A DNA stretch of 64,000 nt from BD2-11 sp965221785. GTDB taxonomy: Bacteria; Gemmatimonadota; Gemmatimonadetes; Longimicrobiales; Gaopeijiaceae. The notes beneath the pieces are model-generated. The model saw nothing but the letters and a program-made list of their open reading frames with translations. It was not told the origin of the DNA and ran no database searches. Each line of letters begins with the position of its first letter. The stretch's first letter is position 1. The stretch is taken from assembly GCA_965221785.1 (NCBI GenBank), contig CBDCSR010000003.1, forward strand, positions 2,480,001-2,544,000, read 5' to 3'. A program made the translations under genes and the position numbers. Positions 51,667 to 60,995 of this stretch are shown here, piece after piece.

Positions 51667-53688
51667 TCATATCCGTCCCTTCTCGCGGAGCCGCCAGTAG
51701 CCCGTCTCCCTCGGCAGGTAGTGGGGCTTCAGGTAGACGCGGCGGGCCGGAAGCGACTTGACCCCATCGTAGGGGAGGCAGATCGCTTGGTAGTTGGCCA
51801 AGAGCGAAAACTCGCGCGGCGTGAACACCGGCTCGCGGGACTTCTGGAACGACTTGCTCGCGCCGATGGTGCCCCGTCCGCCCCCGGCACGTCCCGAGAG
51901 GAGCGAGAACTCGGGCCTGCCCGTCGTCTCGGTGAACGTGTACGAGGCCCTCGTCTTCATGACGCTGCCGCACATCTCGGACGCGATCCGGGCCGACGCC
52001 TCGTCGGACAGGGAGAGGAATATCCGGGTGCGGAGCGTCTGGACGAGCGTGCGCCACGCCTCGCCCGAAGGGAGCACGGAGCGGAGCGAGGAGAGCGACT
52101 GCGTGGCGACGATCGGGATGCAGCGGCACTGCCGAGTCAGCGCGAACGCCTTCTCGTCGCCCGACGGGTCGTCCTGTCCGACGGTCGCAAACGCCTGATA
52201 CTCATCGCAGATGAACACGGCGGGCCGCATGTAGCGGCCGGGTCGCCGCGCGGCCTCGGCCGGCCGCCTGAGCAGCGCCTGCATCCAGGCATTCTTGAGC
52301 AGCACGCCGATGGCGCGGGCCAGCGCCGGGTTCGCCCCGGCGGGCATGTTCAGGGCGAGGACCTTGCCTTCGTCGATCAGCTGCGCGAGCGGCGGCAGCC
52401 TCCGGTGCAAGCCCGGCACGGGATGGCTGTTGCTACCGGCTTCGTTTCTCTCGCCGGAAGGAGTCTCGGTGGGTGGCGGCGGGCAGAACACGCCCGCGAC
52501 CTCCGGCTGGTCGAAGAGCGACAGAAACACGCTGATGCCCTCGACGATCGAGGTGCGGAGCTTGGCGTCCAGCGCCATCCAGTCATGGGAGTACCATCGC
52601 TCGATGGCCTCGATCTGTTCGACGACCTCCCAGCCCGCCCCTCCGTCGGTCGCTTCGGTCTCGAAGGCGACGCCGAGTTCGTCGAGCCGCGATTCCAGCG
52701 CCGGGTCGAGACGGCATCCTACGTTGCCGGTGCCGGGGACGCGCTCCCACGCCCAGTCCGCCAGCGCCTGCGGGTGGGCGATCATGTCCTCGTGCGAGAT
52801 GACGGCGCGGAGCGGACGGAGCCGGTCCGCGAGCTCCCGCGCCTCGGCGATCCTCCGTCCAAGGAGGTCCGCGTCCACGGTGCAGCGGTAGATGTCCCGA
52901 AGCGTGACCCAGCCGCCCGGCAGGATCCGGTGGACCTCGATGATCCACCGCACGAGGTTCGTGTACGCCTGCTGCCAAAACGGTTCCCTACTCTTGCCGA
53001 ATAGCTGGTTGATGAGCGACGCGACGCCGTAGGCCGCCGAGTAGGAGTCGAGCAGCGGGTCGTCGAGCGGGTTCCACTGCCACGAGCCCCCGAGCCCGAT
53101 TTCGAGGTAGTCGCCGCCGCGCCCGGCATCGTCGAGGATGCTTCGAACCTGATGACAGAAGTCCCCTTTGACTTCGAGCACGAGCGCGCCCGCGCGCCGC
53201 TTGGGATCGTCCGCCCTCCACGAGAGAAGCTGCTTCGCGAACGGGTACATGCAGGCCGTGGTCTTGCCGGTGCCGACGGCCCCGACGACGAGCACGCCGG
53301 TGTAGAGCCCCTTTTCGGGGACGACGAGCCACGAAGGCCGGTCGCTCTCTCTCGCGACGGTCGGGTGGTGCGTCTCGCCGATCACGAGCGAGGGCGCGTC
53401 GTCCGTGGGCGATGTGGGCCACTTGGGCAGCCTGCCCCGGCGGACGATCCGCACGAGCGGCTGGAACCAGACCCTCCAGACCGCGAGGCAGAGGTTCCCG
53501 GCGAGCACGACGGCGACAGCGGGCGCCGCGTGGTACCAGAGGCGGATCGCGGTGTGGATGCTCGGATCGCGGTCGGCGATCAGGTCGAGATAGGGGTTCT
53601 CGCCCAGGCCGGGGAACGGTGCGCCGATGGCGCGTCCGGCCGCGGCGCCGACGGCCGCGCCGATGATGACGAGCGTGGTGAGCTTCAT
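51667..53688 (-). CDS. VirD4/TraD-like conjugative coupling ATPase
   Basis: A 673-residue protein. Two N-terminal membrane helices (LTTLVIIGAAVGAAAGRAIG and AVAVVLAGNLCLAVW) precede Walker A VVGAVGTGKTTACMYPF. Walker B is AVFICDEYQAFATVG, and TraM-recognition-like C-terminal segments include PIVATQSLSSLRSVLPSG. Coupling proteins deliver relaxase-bound DNA to a type IV secretion channel. No relaxase or T4SS genes are visible, so the island may be mobilised in trans. ATG 53688 has a weak ribosome-binding site. Confidence 0.85.
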   Translation of the reverse strand: MKLTTLVIIGAAVGAAAGRAIGAPFPGLGENPYLDLIADRDPSIHTAIRLWYHAAPAVAVVLAGNLCLAVWRVWFQPLVRIVRRGRLPKWPTSPTDDAPSLVIGETHHPTVARESDRPSWLVVPEKGLYTGVLVVGAVGTGKTTACMYPFAKQLLSWRADDPKRRAGALVLEVKGDFCHQVRSILDDAGRGGDYLEIGLGGSWQWNPLDDPLLDSYSAAYGVASLINQLFGKSREPFWQQAYTNLVRWIIEVHRILPGGWVTLRDIYRCTVDADLLGRRIAEARELADRLRPLRAVISHEDMIAHPQALADWAWERVPGTGNVGCRLDPALESRLDELGVAFETEATDGGAGWEVVEQIEAIERWYSHDWMALDAKLRTSIVEGISVFLSLFDQPEVAGVFCPPPPTETPSGERNEAGSNSHPVPGLHRRLPPLAQLIDEGKVLALNMPAGANPALARAIGVLLKNAWMQALLRRPAEAARRPGRYMRPAVFICDEYQAFATVGQDDPSGDEKAFALTRQCRCIPIVATQSLSSLRSVLPSGEAWRTLVQTLRTRIFLSLSDEASARIASEMCGSVMKTRASYTFTETTGRPEFSLLSGRAGGGRGTIGASKSFQKSREPVFTPREFSLLANYQAICLPYDGVKSLPARRVYLKPHYLPRETGYWRLREKGRI

Positions 53689-53721
53689 CGGTATTTCAAC
53701 CTTCCCGTAGGGATCGCTGGT

Positions 53722-53862
53722 ACGGGAGCGACCCGGCGGGGAGGGCGGCATGGGCTTGCACATGCCGAACCGACCCGATGCCGCAACAGGCATCCCGAAG
53801 GGCCGGGTCGCTCCCGTCCACGGCCCGGAGACCCGGATCGGCACCGGAGATCCGCGGGCCGT
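53722..53862. repeat. Nested inverted repeats, candidate oriT
   Basis: A perfect 16-bp inverted repeat (53722-53737 with 53802-53817) encloses a small hairpin (GATGCC-GCAACA-GGCATC, 53777-53794). A second dyad follows (ACGGCCCG 53820-53827 with CGGGCCGT 53855-53862). The block lies in the 300-bp non-coding gap between the coupling-protein and replication-relaxation genes, a usual place for a transfer origin. It could also be a terminator or structured leader. Confidence 0.5.
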
Positions 53863-53992
53863 GGCACAACCCCAAGCCGTCCCGCGACTTGCGGAACCCT
53901 CGTTCCGCACACCCGGGCAGCATTCCCGTGCACAAGCACCCCGATGTCGAATTCACACCTCTGGATCGGCAACGGGCTCCGCCGAACGGCAC

Positions 53993-54928
53993 TCAAATCC
54001 GGACTCCCGACAGGCGGCTCGAACGCCATACCGAATGGCCGTCGATGGTGCCTTTGGGACGGGCCGAACGGAGCAGCTCCCGCATCTCGACGAGGCGGCG
54101 AAGGCATCCGTTGAGACCGCCCAGTTCCTCGACCGTCGCGTCGTCATTGCCCCGGATGGCGTTCTCGACCCGCGCGGCCTCGCGCCGGGCCGCGGCGATG
54201 GTCCCGGGCGGATGCGCGGGACCTGGGGCCGTGTCCGAGTTGGTCCAGTTTCCGAGGATCGTCCGTGCTCTTACAAGCGGTCTCCGGGCGCACGCGACCC
54301 CGACGGCCTCGACCGACAAGCCATCCTCCCGCAGCGCCTCCCAGAGCCTCCGGTGCCGGTGCCGCCACGAGTGGAGCGCCGTCGAAGTGTCGTAGCCGGG
54401 ATCGGCGTGGACGAACACGGCGCGGCTGGAGTTCATCGCCACGGGCATCCCGCGCGGGAAGTAGCGCCGCGCGCCGCCAGCCGCGCCCCGGTAGACCCGG
54501 ACGGGCATCAGGGAGCGGTCGATGCCGAGCGCCTCGAACGCGCCCACCTTCTCCGGCTCGGTCGGGAGCCAGGGCAGGTCCGGATGCTCGATCACATAGT
54601 CCAACGAGAGCAGGCGGCGAACGACCACCTCGGTCGAGGTGATCCTGCGGTGCCGTATGTCCTCGGCACCGAGCGCCCGGTAGATGCCGCGCGCGCAGAC
54701 CCGGCAGACCTTCAGGCCCCGGACCGTCTCCTCGGTCAACAGCCTTCGCTCCGTCAGGGCCTGCACGAGGCGGAGCACTTTGAAGCGGCTGGCCCCGAGC
54801 CAGTCCGACAGCTGCGCGCGGGTGAACACGCCGCCGTGCAAACTCGCCAGCGCGATCCACTCGGCCCGGTGGCCCGTCAGGCCGAAGGGCTCAAGCGCCC
54901 GTTCGCGTCCCTTCAGGTGGGCGATCAC
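53993..54928 (-). CDS. Replication-relaxation family protein
   Basis: A 311-residue protein of the replic_Relax family found on conjugative elements. It has an N-terminal winged helix (HGGVFTRAQLSDWLGASRFK, VLRLVQALTERRLLTEE), then RRLLSLDYVIEHPDLPWLPT and EKVGAFEALGIDRSLMPVRV. The family is thought to act with a relaxase. The start is GTG 54928. The frame is open far upstream without similarity. A decayed relative lies at 59940-60410. Confidence 0.82.
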   Translation of the reverse strand: MIAHLKGRERALEPFGLTGHRAEWIALASLHGGVFTRAQLSDWLGASRFKVLRLVQALTERRLLTEETVRGLKVCRVCARGIYRALGAEDIRHRRITSTEVVVRRLLSLDYVIEHPDLPWLPTEPEKVGAFEALGIDRSLMPVRVYRGAAGGARRYFPRGMPVAMNSSRAVFVHADPGYDTSTALHSWRHRHRRLWEALREDGLSVEAVGVACARRPLVRARTILGNWTNSDTAPGPAHPPGTIAAARREAARVENAIRGNDDATVEELGGLNGCLRRLVEMRELLRSARPKGTIDGHSVWRSSRLSGVRI

Positions 54929-54932
54929 CGTC

Positions 54933-54969
54933 GGTTCCCCTCTTCCGAGCCCTTTTGGCTCGGGGAACC
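54933..54969. promoter_or_regulatory. Stem-loop just upstream of the replication-relaxation gene
   Basis: CCGAGCC-CTTTT-GGCTCGG (54945-54963) lies inside an outer GGTTCCCC/GGGGAACC pair (54933-54940, 54962-54969). It ends 5 bp before the GTG start, so it would fold in the mRNA leader and could block or time translation. Confidence 0.45.
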
Positions 54970-55905
54970 GGTGCGAGTGGGAACGCACCGACACCGGGGG
55001 ACGCTCCTCGGCGAGACCTCGAACTGCTTTGTCACGATCTCCGTGCGGTGGCGGGGCACCACCGCGAGCGCTCCGGGGGACCCGTTCAGACGGCCCTCGC
55101 AAAGCGCGAGAAGCGTCGGGATGGAAACCAGCGATGCCGGGACGTCCATTGACCCGCGAAGCCGGAGTGCCGACTGATCCCGCAAGCGCCCCCGCAGGAG
55201 GACATGGGGGATCAGTACCGCCGTGGGGTGGATCAGCTTGACTACGTGCTACTCCTCCGGTACTTCGCCTCGGTTGCTCGTGGTGTCCTTCACGCTTCGG
55301 TGACTCCATACGGATTCCGTCCCCATCGGTTTCAATCCAGTCGTCGGGGACGAAGGCCGCCGAAGCCGATCCACGCCCCATGCCAAGGGTCCTCGGGAGC
55401 GGGATCCCAAGGTCTGGATCGGAGACTTCATCACGAATGCCGTCGGGGAACGGCGCGGTGTCCCCGAAGGAAGTGCTCACGCGTGAGTTCAACTGCTGCT
55501 TCCGAGTCTGCATGCCCGAACGCTGAAAGGCTGCTTGCGAGGCCGTCAACCCTGCGGAAACGACCTAATGTCTCATAGCATCTCGGGATGTCTCGAAGCG
55601 CATCCGGGCCATCGGATGCCGCCGCCAACGGGGCGGGAAAACACCCCCGCGCTACGTCGGCAGGTCGGTGCGGTCGTCAACCCGCCGACTCGGAGGCCAA
55701 CCTGAACCGCCCGCTCCGTCACTTTGTCGTCCTCGACGCGGCGCTCTTCCTGTCCGAGCTTCTCCTTCGCGTTCTCACTGGGAACCACCCCCGCAACCTG
55801 ATTGATCTGGACCAACACCGGTGGAATGGCGGAGGCAGTCGAACGTCGTCGCTCCCGCAGCCGCAAGGAACCTTGCGATCGTCGCGGGATCTTGCCGCGT
55901 GTCTG
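54970..55905. other. 936-bp stretch without a supported gene
   Basis: Frames are open on both strands, but none shows family motifs, a good ribosome-binding site or protein-like composition. Candidates at 55573-55866 (-) and 55588 onward (+) look like chance. The region separates the NACHT gene from the replication-relaxation gene and may hold decayed coding sequence. Confidence 0.4.
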
Positions 55906-58900
55906 TCAAGCGATTCCTGTTGCAGAGTCCAATACTCGGTAAGCGGCATCCCGAACATTGCCGTCCTGGTCACCCTTCATGAGAGCTGCCGTCGAAGCGG
56001 TTTCCCCGGGGTCCATCCCGGGATGGACGATTACAGAACGGACCACGAAGGCCCTGAAAGCGGCATCAGCATCGTTGCGCAGAGCGCTCAGTGTGTCCAA
56101 CTCAGCAGCCGAATACGGGACTCTCACATCAAGCAGTCTGCCGCTGAGGCGCACGGGGAACCGCTTGGCGGCGATCATGTCGACAAGCTCTTTTCGCTGA
56201 TCAGGTGATTCAACTGCGCATGCAATCAAACAGTCAACGGCCGCATCGGCGACATCGCGCCTAACATCCGCAGCCAGTTCCGCGAGTTGGTGAAGGTCGA
56301 GATGGTCAACCTGGAACAACGTCCGGAGTAGGGCCTCTCTCGGGCTGTCGGGCACTAACCCACCTCCGACAGGATAAGGGTCCTCGTGTTCAAGCCAGTG
56401 GTCCATCGCTCGCTTGAGAAGTGGCACCATCCAGGCGTCCGACGCGTTTCCGAGGGACTGGCACCATCGTGCCGCGGACCCGGCTGCCTTAACACCGGAA
56501 TCAAACAAGCCCTTCTCCAATACGCGTAGGTGAGCGCGAACCGGGGTCAAACCGTCTTCCCTTAGGAGATCGAAGAGATGATGAAGTCCCTCAACCGGCC
56601 GGCCTTCGAGTCTGTGCAAGACGAGTGCCCGACCCCTATTACCGGGAAGGGCTATCGCCAACGCCGCTCCCAATAGCAGAGCATCCCCCTTTCCCTCTCC
56701 AAGAATGCGCTCGCAAACGGGGACACGCTGGACCTCGTCCAGCCGAGCGTGCAACAGTTGGCCAGCGAGCCGGTTCACCCAGCCCGACGGATGATGGACC
56801 AGCATTTCGAGGCGGCCATCGTCGATTCGGAGGTCAACGGCACGCTCCCAATGGACTTCCGGCGCATCCACGGCCGGGAAGATATCGAAGGCGGAAGCGG
56901 CGTTTTCCTCGACTACCAGGGCTCCGATGGCGTCAACAGCAAATCGTGCTTCTGCGGCCAGTCTCTCCGCAGGAAGATCGAACACTGACGCCGCGGCACG
57001 GAAGAGGGCGTGCACTTCCGCCAACTGCGCGCCATCGGACGAAAAGGCCTTGTTGATGTCGGGGAGTGTTGAGCCCCTCATGCCTGACATGCGCTGGAAC
57101 GCCGAGAGGAACTTCAGGCCCGTTTCGGGCAGGGGTTCGGGAGGCTCTCTGAGAAACGCGGCCGATACGACATCGCTCAAGACGGATGCCATCCGTCGCG
57201 TATTCGCAGAAATGGCCGCAAAGTCGATTGACGTGAACTGTCGGTCCCATCGCGAATGTCGCACGGCGTCTTGGCGGCCTAGTTCATGAAGTAACGCGTG
57301 GAAGCGCAAGACGAAATGGTCGCCCTGCGTATCGTTAACCACGGCGATGAATCGGTCTTGATAGCGAGCATCCTTGCCCGGGAGTAGACATCTCAGCGCA
57401 CCCATCAGGAACTCTTCGAAGATGTCTCGTTCGGAGAGTGGTCCGATGACTGAGTGCCTCTTGACAAAGAATTCGGGGTCACGACTTCGCATTACGAAAT
57501 GGTGGAATGCGTCCTCCAGCGCCCCGTGGTCCAGATTGCGCGGAAAGTGGCTGCAGAGCACTGCCCAACCAACGAGACGCGACCACTCGGCCGGCGACGT
57601 CAGGAGACGGGATGCCATCTGCTCTGCCTCCGGCAGGCGGCCCAGGTCGTTCCGCGTCAGGCAGAGCCCGGCACTGTACGCTTTCTGACGGTCTGCCGAT
57701 TGGGCGAGAGCGAATAGGCGTTCGAGAAATGACCTGCGTTGCGCGGACGAAAGCGAGGTTTCTGGTCGTGCAAGGATCCGCAGAAGCCGGTTCTGCATGT
57801 CCGGGTTGGTTTCAACCGCTTCGGTTTCGGCCGTGAGCATCTCCGCCAACGTCGTGGCCAATGGCGTCTGAGTGGCGAAGTCGAGGATTTCTTCTGAATC
57901 CGGATTCGAGAGCTCATGCCGTATCAGCGTGCGCGCCCGCTCTAGGTCCATATCGGCCAGATGCCGGGCGGCCGCGAACTCCCCGCAGGTCTTGTGGACA
58001 AAAGCGAGCAGATCCGAATTTGGGTGGGAGAGGCGTTCCACGAGACCAGCCTCCTCCCAATACTTGATTGATTGCTGAACGTCGGAACGGGCTTGGAGGT
58101 GCGTCGTCTCCACTGCGGCGCTCAAGTTCTTGGCGCAGCGGCGCTCCACTTCATCCGAGGCCAGAAGTGGTGAAGCGACAACCTGCCACCCTAGCTCGTT
58201 CAAGACGGCGTCGCGTATTGCTCTGGTCGGAACGGCAGGGGTTTCCTTTCTGGGTGACGGCAAGTCGTCGATCAGCTTGAAGATTCGGGCGTAGAGTTCC
58301 GACTTGCTCCGGCCGGGATGCTGCCACCTCAGGAACAGAGATGCTCCGAGGGCCAACAACAGCGGTGTGCGTGCCAAGGTCCGCGCTGAATCGTTTTCTC
58401 TCAGATAAGCCTGCACGCGGTCGCGCAGGTGATCATCGCCAGCGACTTCGTTTCCGGGGGCAGCACGGCAGAGAATCTCCAGGTGCTTTGGTACGTCCTT
58501 CGCAGGAAGCGGTACTAGATCGTAGTGGCGCCAATCCCGGAGTTCGCTCGTGCTGTAACCGATCGGTCGCGTCGTGACGACTACCCGGTAGGAAGGATGG
58601 GATTCGGCAATGCTCCGTAGGCCCGACGCGATGATTGACTGACGGTCGCCGCATTCGTCGAGCCCGTCGCAAAGAATGACTAGTTCCGAGAGCGACGCCG
58701 CGCGCAGTTGCTCCGGCGAGATTCCGCTGGCGTCGAGGCCAAGTGCGAAGATACCTTCCTCGACGGTACACCCACTCCGATCCATTCGCCTCGCCAAGTC
58801 CCGCAAACGGACCCGAAGACTGACGAAAGAGTCCCTCGCGAACTCGCGCGCTAGGACGGCAAGCAACAGCGATTTTCCGCTGCCGGGTCCGCCGACGACT

Positions 58901-59871
58901 ACGCAGAGCCCGCGGAATGTGCCTATCGTTCTTGCGTCGATTTCGTCGTTGGACTTCCGATTCGACTCCTCGCCTATCGCTTGGTACGCCGCCAGTGCTT
59001 CCGCAACCGAGGATGCCGCCTCGACAGGCTCGTCACGGACGACTGCTTTGAGAGGGAGCCATGCTCGGTCGGTGGGCAACGGGGCTGGCACTCCCAGGAT
59101 CTCGAAGTGTTGCGTTCGAGTCATTGTCCAACCGATGATCGAGGCACTGATCGCCACAGGTGCGTCATTCGATGGCCTCGACAGTTCTATTTGGGATGTC
59201 CGCAAGAGCGAGAGGAGATGCCTCATCTTCCTACGGCCCCTCGTAGATATTGCGGACAGTGCGTCCCGGTAGAGGGCGTTCCAAGCCGGTATGACTTGAT
59301 GAGCGTGAGCACAGACATGCCCGAGTTCCGAACGTGCCAACGCAACCGCGTCGCCATCGTCCATTAGGGCCGAAACGGTCCTTATGCGTATGCGCGAGCA
59401 GACCTTAGCGGAGTCGTATCCCTTGTCCGCAAGGAAACGTGCCAGCTTGGTCTGCTCCGCCGACGGGTGATCGCTGCGCTCATCGCCGAGCCGACGCAAT
59501 GCGCGCGCATAGCGATTTCTGACTGGCAGGCTGGACTGCGGGCACACGGCCAAAATGCCGTATTCGCAGCGCTCGGACTCGATCCCCTCGCAGAGCGAGT
59601 CGAGCGCCGACCAGAATCGCCCTGACGCCCTGAGTCCCTTTCGCGCTTGTACTTCGACAGTGCTATCGTCGGCAAGCGTCAATGAGATGTCATCGCCTGG
59701 ACCGGCGGTCTCAAAGGACACGGAGATAGGAGGTGACGCCGTCCAACTGTCGGTCCAATGGATGGGTGTTCCGCGTAGCGCGTGTACATAGGCAATAGCG
59801 CCAAGCGCGGCTTGGAAGTCGAACCCACCAGCGGCTGCCGCGCCGCCGGATGTGCTTGATGACGCGGTCAT
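55906..59871 (-). CDS. NACHT STAND NTPase with Cap4-like nuclease domain, putative antiphage defence
   Basis: A 1321-residue protein. The N-terminus (about 1-200) has the layout of Cap4/PD-(D/E)xK nucleases: GGFDFQAALGAIAYV, then GDD at 59-61 and STVEVQARK at 70-78. The last supplies Glu73, Gln75 and Lys78. The NTPase has Walker A GGPGSGKS (327-334) and Walker B LVILCDGLDE (397-406), a NACHT pattern. The C-terminal about 700 residues are helical, suited to ligand sensing. Such Avs/bNACHT proteins sense phage proteins and degrade DNA. ATG 59871. Its GC looks lower than the chromosome's. Confidence 0.75.
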   Translation of the reverse strand: MTASSSTSGGAAAAGGFDFQAALGAIAYVHALRGTPIHWTDSWTASPPISVSFETAGPGDDISLTLADDSTVEVQARKGLRASGRFWSALDSLCEGIESERCEYGILAVCPQSSLPVRNRYARALRRLGDERSDHPSAEQTKLARFLADKGYDSAKVCSRIRIRTVSALMDDGDAVALARSELGHVCAHAHQVIPAWNALYRDALSAISTRGRRKMRHLLSLLRTSQIELSRPSNDAPVAISASIIGWTMTRTQHFEILGVPAPLPTDRAWLPLKAVVRDEPVEAASSVAEALAAYQAIGEESNRKSNDEIDARTIGTFRGLCVVVGGPGSGKSLLLAVLAREFARDSFVSLRVRLRDLARRMDRSGCTVEEGIFALGLDASGISPEQLRAASLSELVILCDGLDECGDRQSIIASGLRSIAESHPSYRVVVTTRPIGYSTSELRDWRHYDLVPLPAKDVPKHLEILCRAAPGNEVAGDDHLRDRVQAYLRENDSARTLARTPLLLALGASLFLRWQHPGRSKSELYARIFKLIDDLPSPRKETPAVPTRAIRDAVLNELGWQVVASPLLASDEVERRCAKNLSAAVETTHLQARSDVQQSIKYWEEAGLVERLSHPNSDLLAFVHKTCGEFAAARHLADMDLERARTLIRHELSNPDSEEILDFATQTPLATTLAEMLTAETEAVETNPDMQNRLLRILARPETSLSSAQRRSFLERLFALAQSADRQKAYSAGLCLTRNDLGRLPEAEQMASRLLTSPAEWSRLVGWAVLCSHFPRNLDHGALEDAFHHFVMRSRDPEFFVKRHSVIGPLSERDIFEEFLMGALRCLLPGKDARYQDRFIAVVNDTQGDHFVLRFHALLHELGRQDAVRHSRWDRQFTSIDFAAISANTRRMASVLSDVVSAAFLREPPEPLPETGLKFLSAFQRMSGMRGSTLPDINKAFSSDGAQLAEVHALFRAAASVFDLPAERLAAEARFAVDAIGALVVEENAASAFDIFPAVDAPEVHWERAVDLRIDDGRLEMLVHHPSGWVNRLAGQLLHARLDEVQRVPVCERILGEGKGDALLLGAALAIALPGNRGRALVLHRLEGRPVEGLHHLFDLLREDGLTPVRAHLRVLEKGLFDSGVKAAGSAARWCQSLGNASDAWMVPLLKRAMDHWLEHEDPYPVGGGLVPDSPREALLRTLFQVDHLDLHQLAELAADVRRDVADAAVDCLIACAVESPDQRKELVDMIAAKRFPVRLSGRLLDVRVPYSAAELDTLSALRNDADAAFRAFVVRSVIVHPGMDPGETASTAALMKGDQDGNVRDAAYRVLDSATGIA

Positions 59872-59939
59872 GGATCCGGCTCTGGACCAGCGGCGATGGG
59901 CTCGGCGGTACTTGGGGACACCGCTCCCCGGGTCGGCGG

Positions 59940-60410
59940 GTCACAGGGTTTGATGCGCTGGAGCAGGACCCGGTGCTGGATCTGGAGCTTCTTGAGAGCG
60001 GCGACCTTCTCCGACTCGGTCGGGAACCATCGCGGGTGGGGATGATCGAGCATGTAGTTGAGCGAAAGCAGACGCCGCATCAGCACTTTCGTAGAGGTGA
60101 TCCGGCGGCGGCGGAAGTCCCCGGTGCTGAGCGCCCGGCAGGTCTCCGCGCCGATGGATTCGGCACACGCAGCCGATCCCGGCGATCCCGAGTGGGGTTC
60201 TCGTCGATGGCACCGCCCCAGCGCGACGAGGGCGCACGAATAGCGCGGCGCACTTTCTCGTGGCGGCAGGCCAGAAAACTCGTCAATTGCGCCCGAGTGA
60301 AGACGGCCTTCCCAGAGGCAGACCCGACGATCCACTCGGCCCGGCGTTCGGTCCAGCCGAAGGCCTTCGGCGGTTGCTCGGGTGTCAGGTCCCTTGGGAT
60401 GGGCGATCAA
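59940..60410 (-). pseudogene. Decayed replication-relaxation gene
   Basis: The start (IAHPKG after TTG 60410, versus IAHLKG in the intact gene) and the middle (RRRRITSTKVLMRRLLSLNY, then HPHPRWFPTESEKVAALKKL) match the protein at 53993-54928. The segment between (RAEWIVGSASGKAVFTRAQL) is in another frame, so at least two frameshifts separate them. The 3' third is missing. The nuclease-NACHT gene begins about 70 bp beyond. Confidence 0.8.
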
Positions 60411-60995
60411 AGCGGTCGCCCGTGGCCGAACGGCGGGCTGTGCATGAGGGCTCCTTTCTCGCTTCCGTCTTCCCGGCCCTGAAGTCAGGACACCGAGTTG
60501 ACGGCCGTGGGATCTCGCTACCGGTTGAAATCAGGGGTGCGCCGTGCGTCGCGTCAATTGGGCATGCGGCGGGGTGTCCTCCCGATTCAGCGTGGTCCGG
60601 TGGAGGATCGGCCTCCGGCAATACCTCGCCCATCGCCTCGAAGAGCCCGAGGCACGGGCTTTGGTCGCGGCTGGGAAGTCCGCTTCCTACGGCTTAGGGA
60701 AGACCCAGACGCGATCCGGTCTGGATCCTTATCGACTTCACCGCTTCGTCTTCTTGATTCCGATGCCGAGGGGTGCGCGCATCCTCTCGTAGAGCAGGCA
60801 CAGATGCTCGGCAATCCGGCGATACAGCCGGTCCACAGTTCCCCAGAGGCAGGGCCGGGTTCGCGGGGTCGGCGCCCGGCCTATCGAGGTGAACGGGGGT
60901 AGTCCAACGTCGTTGAGGTATACGGCGGCGGGACACATGCCTTATTCTATCCTGCGGCTCCGGCTCGCGGAGTCGCCCCAGAACGATGGAGAACG
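60411..60995. other. Region upstream of hsdM
   Basis: About 585 bp between the decayed replication-relaxation gene and hsdM. It holds one possible small gene (60738-60938, listed separately) and presumably the hsdM promoter. Nothing else was recognised. Confidence 0.4.
60738..60938 (-). CDS. Possible small protein divergent from hsdM
   Basis: 66 residues starting MCPAAVYLNDVGLPPFTS and ending in a basic GIGIKKTKR tail; the middle (DRLYRRIAEHLCLLYERMRA) could form a helix. It is the most protein-like frame in the gap, but there is no clear ribosome-binding site and no family match. Confidence 0.3.
   Translation of the reverse strand: MCPAAVYLNDVGLPPFTSIGRAPTPRTRPCLWGTVDRLYRRIAEHLCLLYERMRAPLGIGIKKTKR

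Noticed and set aside
59711..60482. Plus-strand frames overlapping the start of the NACHT gene
   Set aside because: They are antisense to the NACHT start and the decayed replication-relaxation gene and have no motifs.
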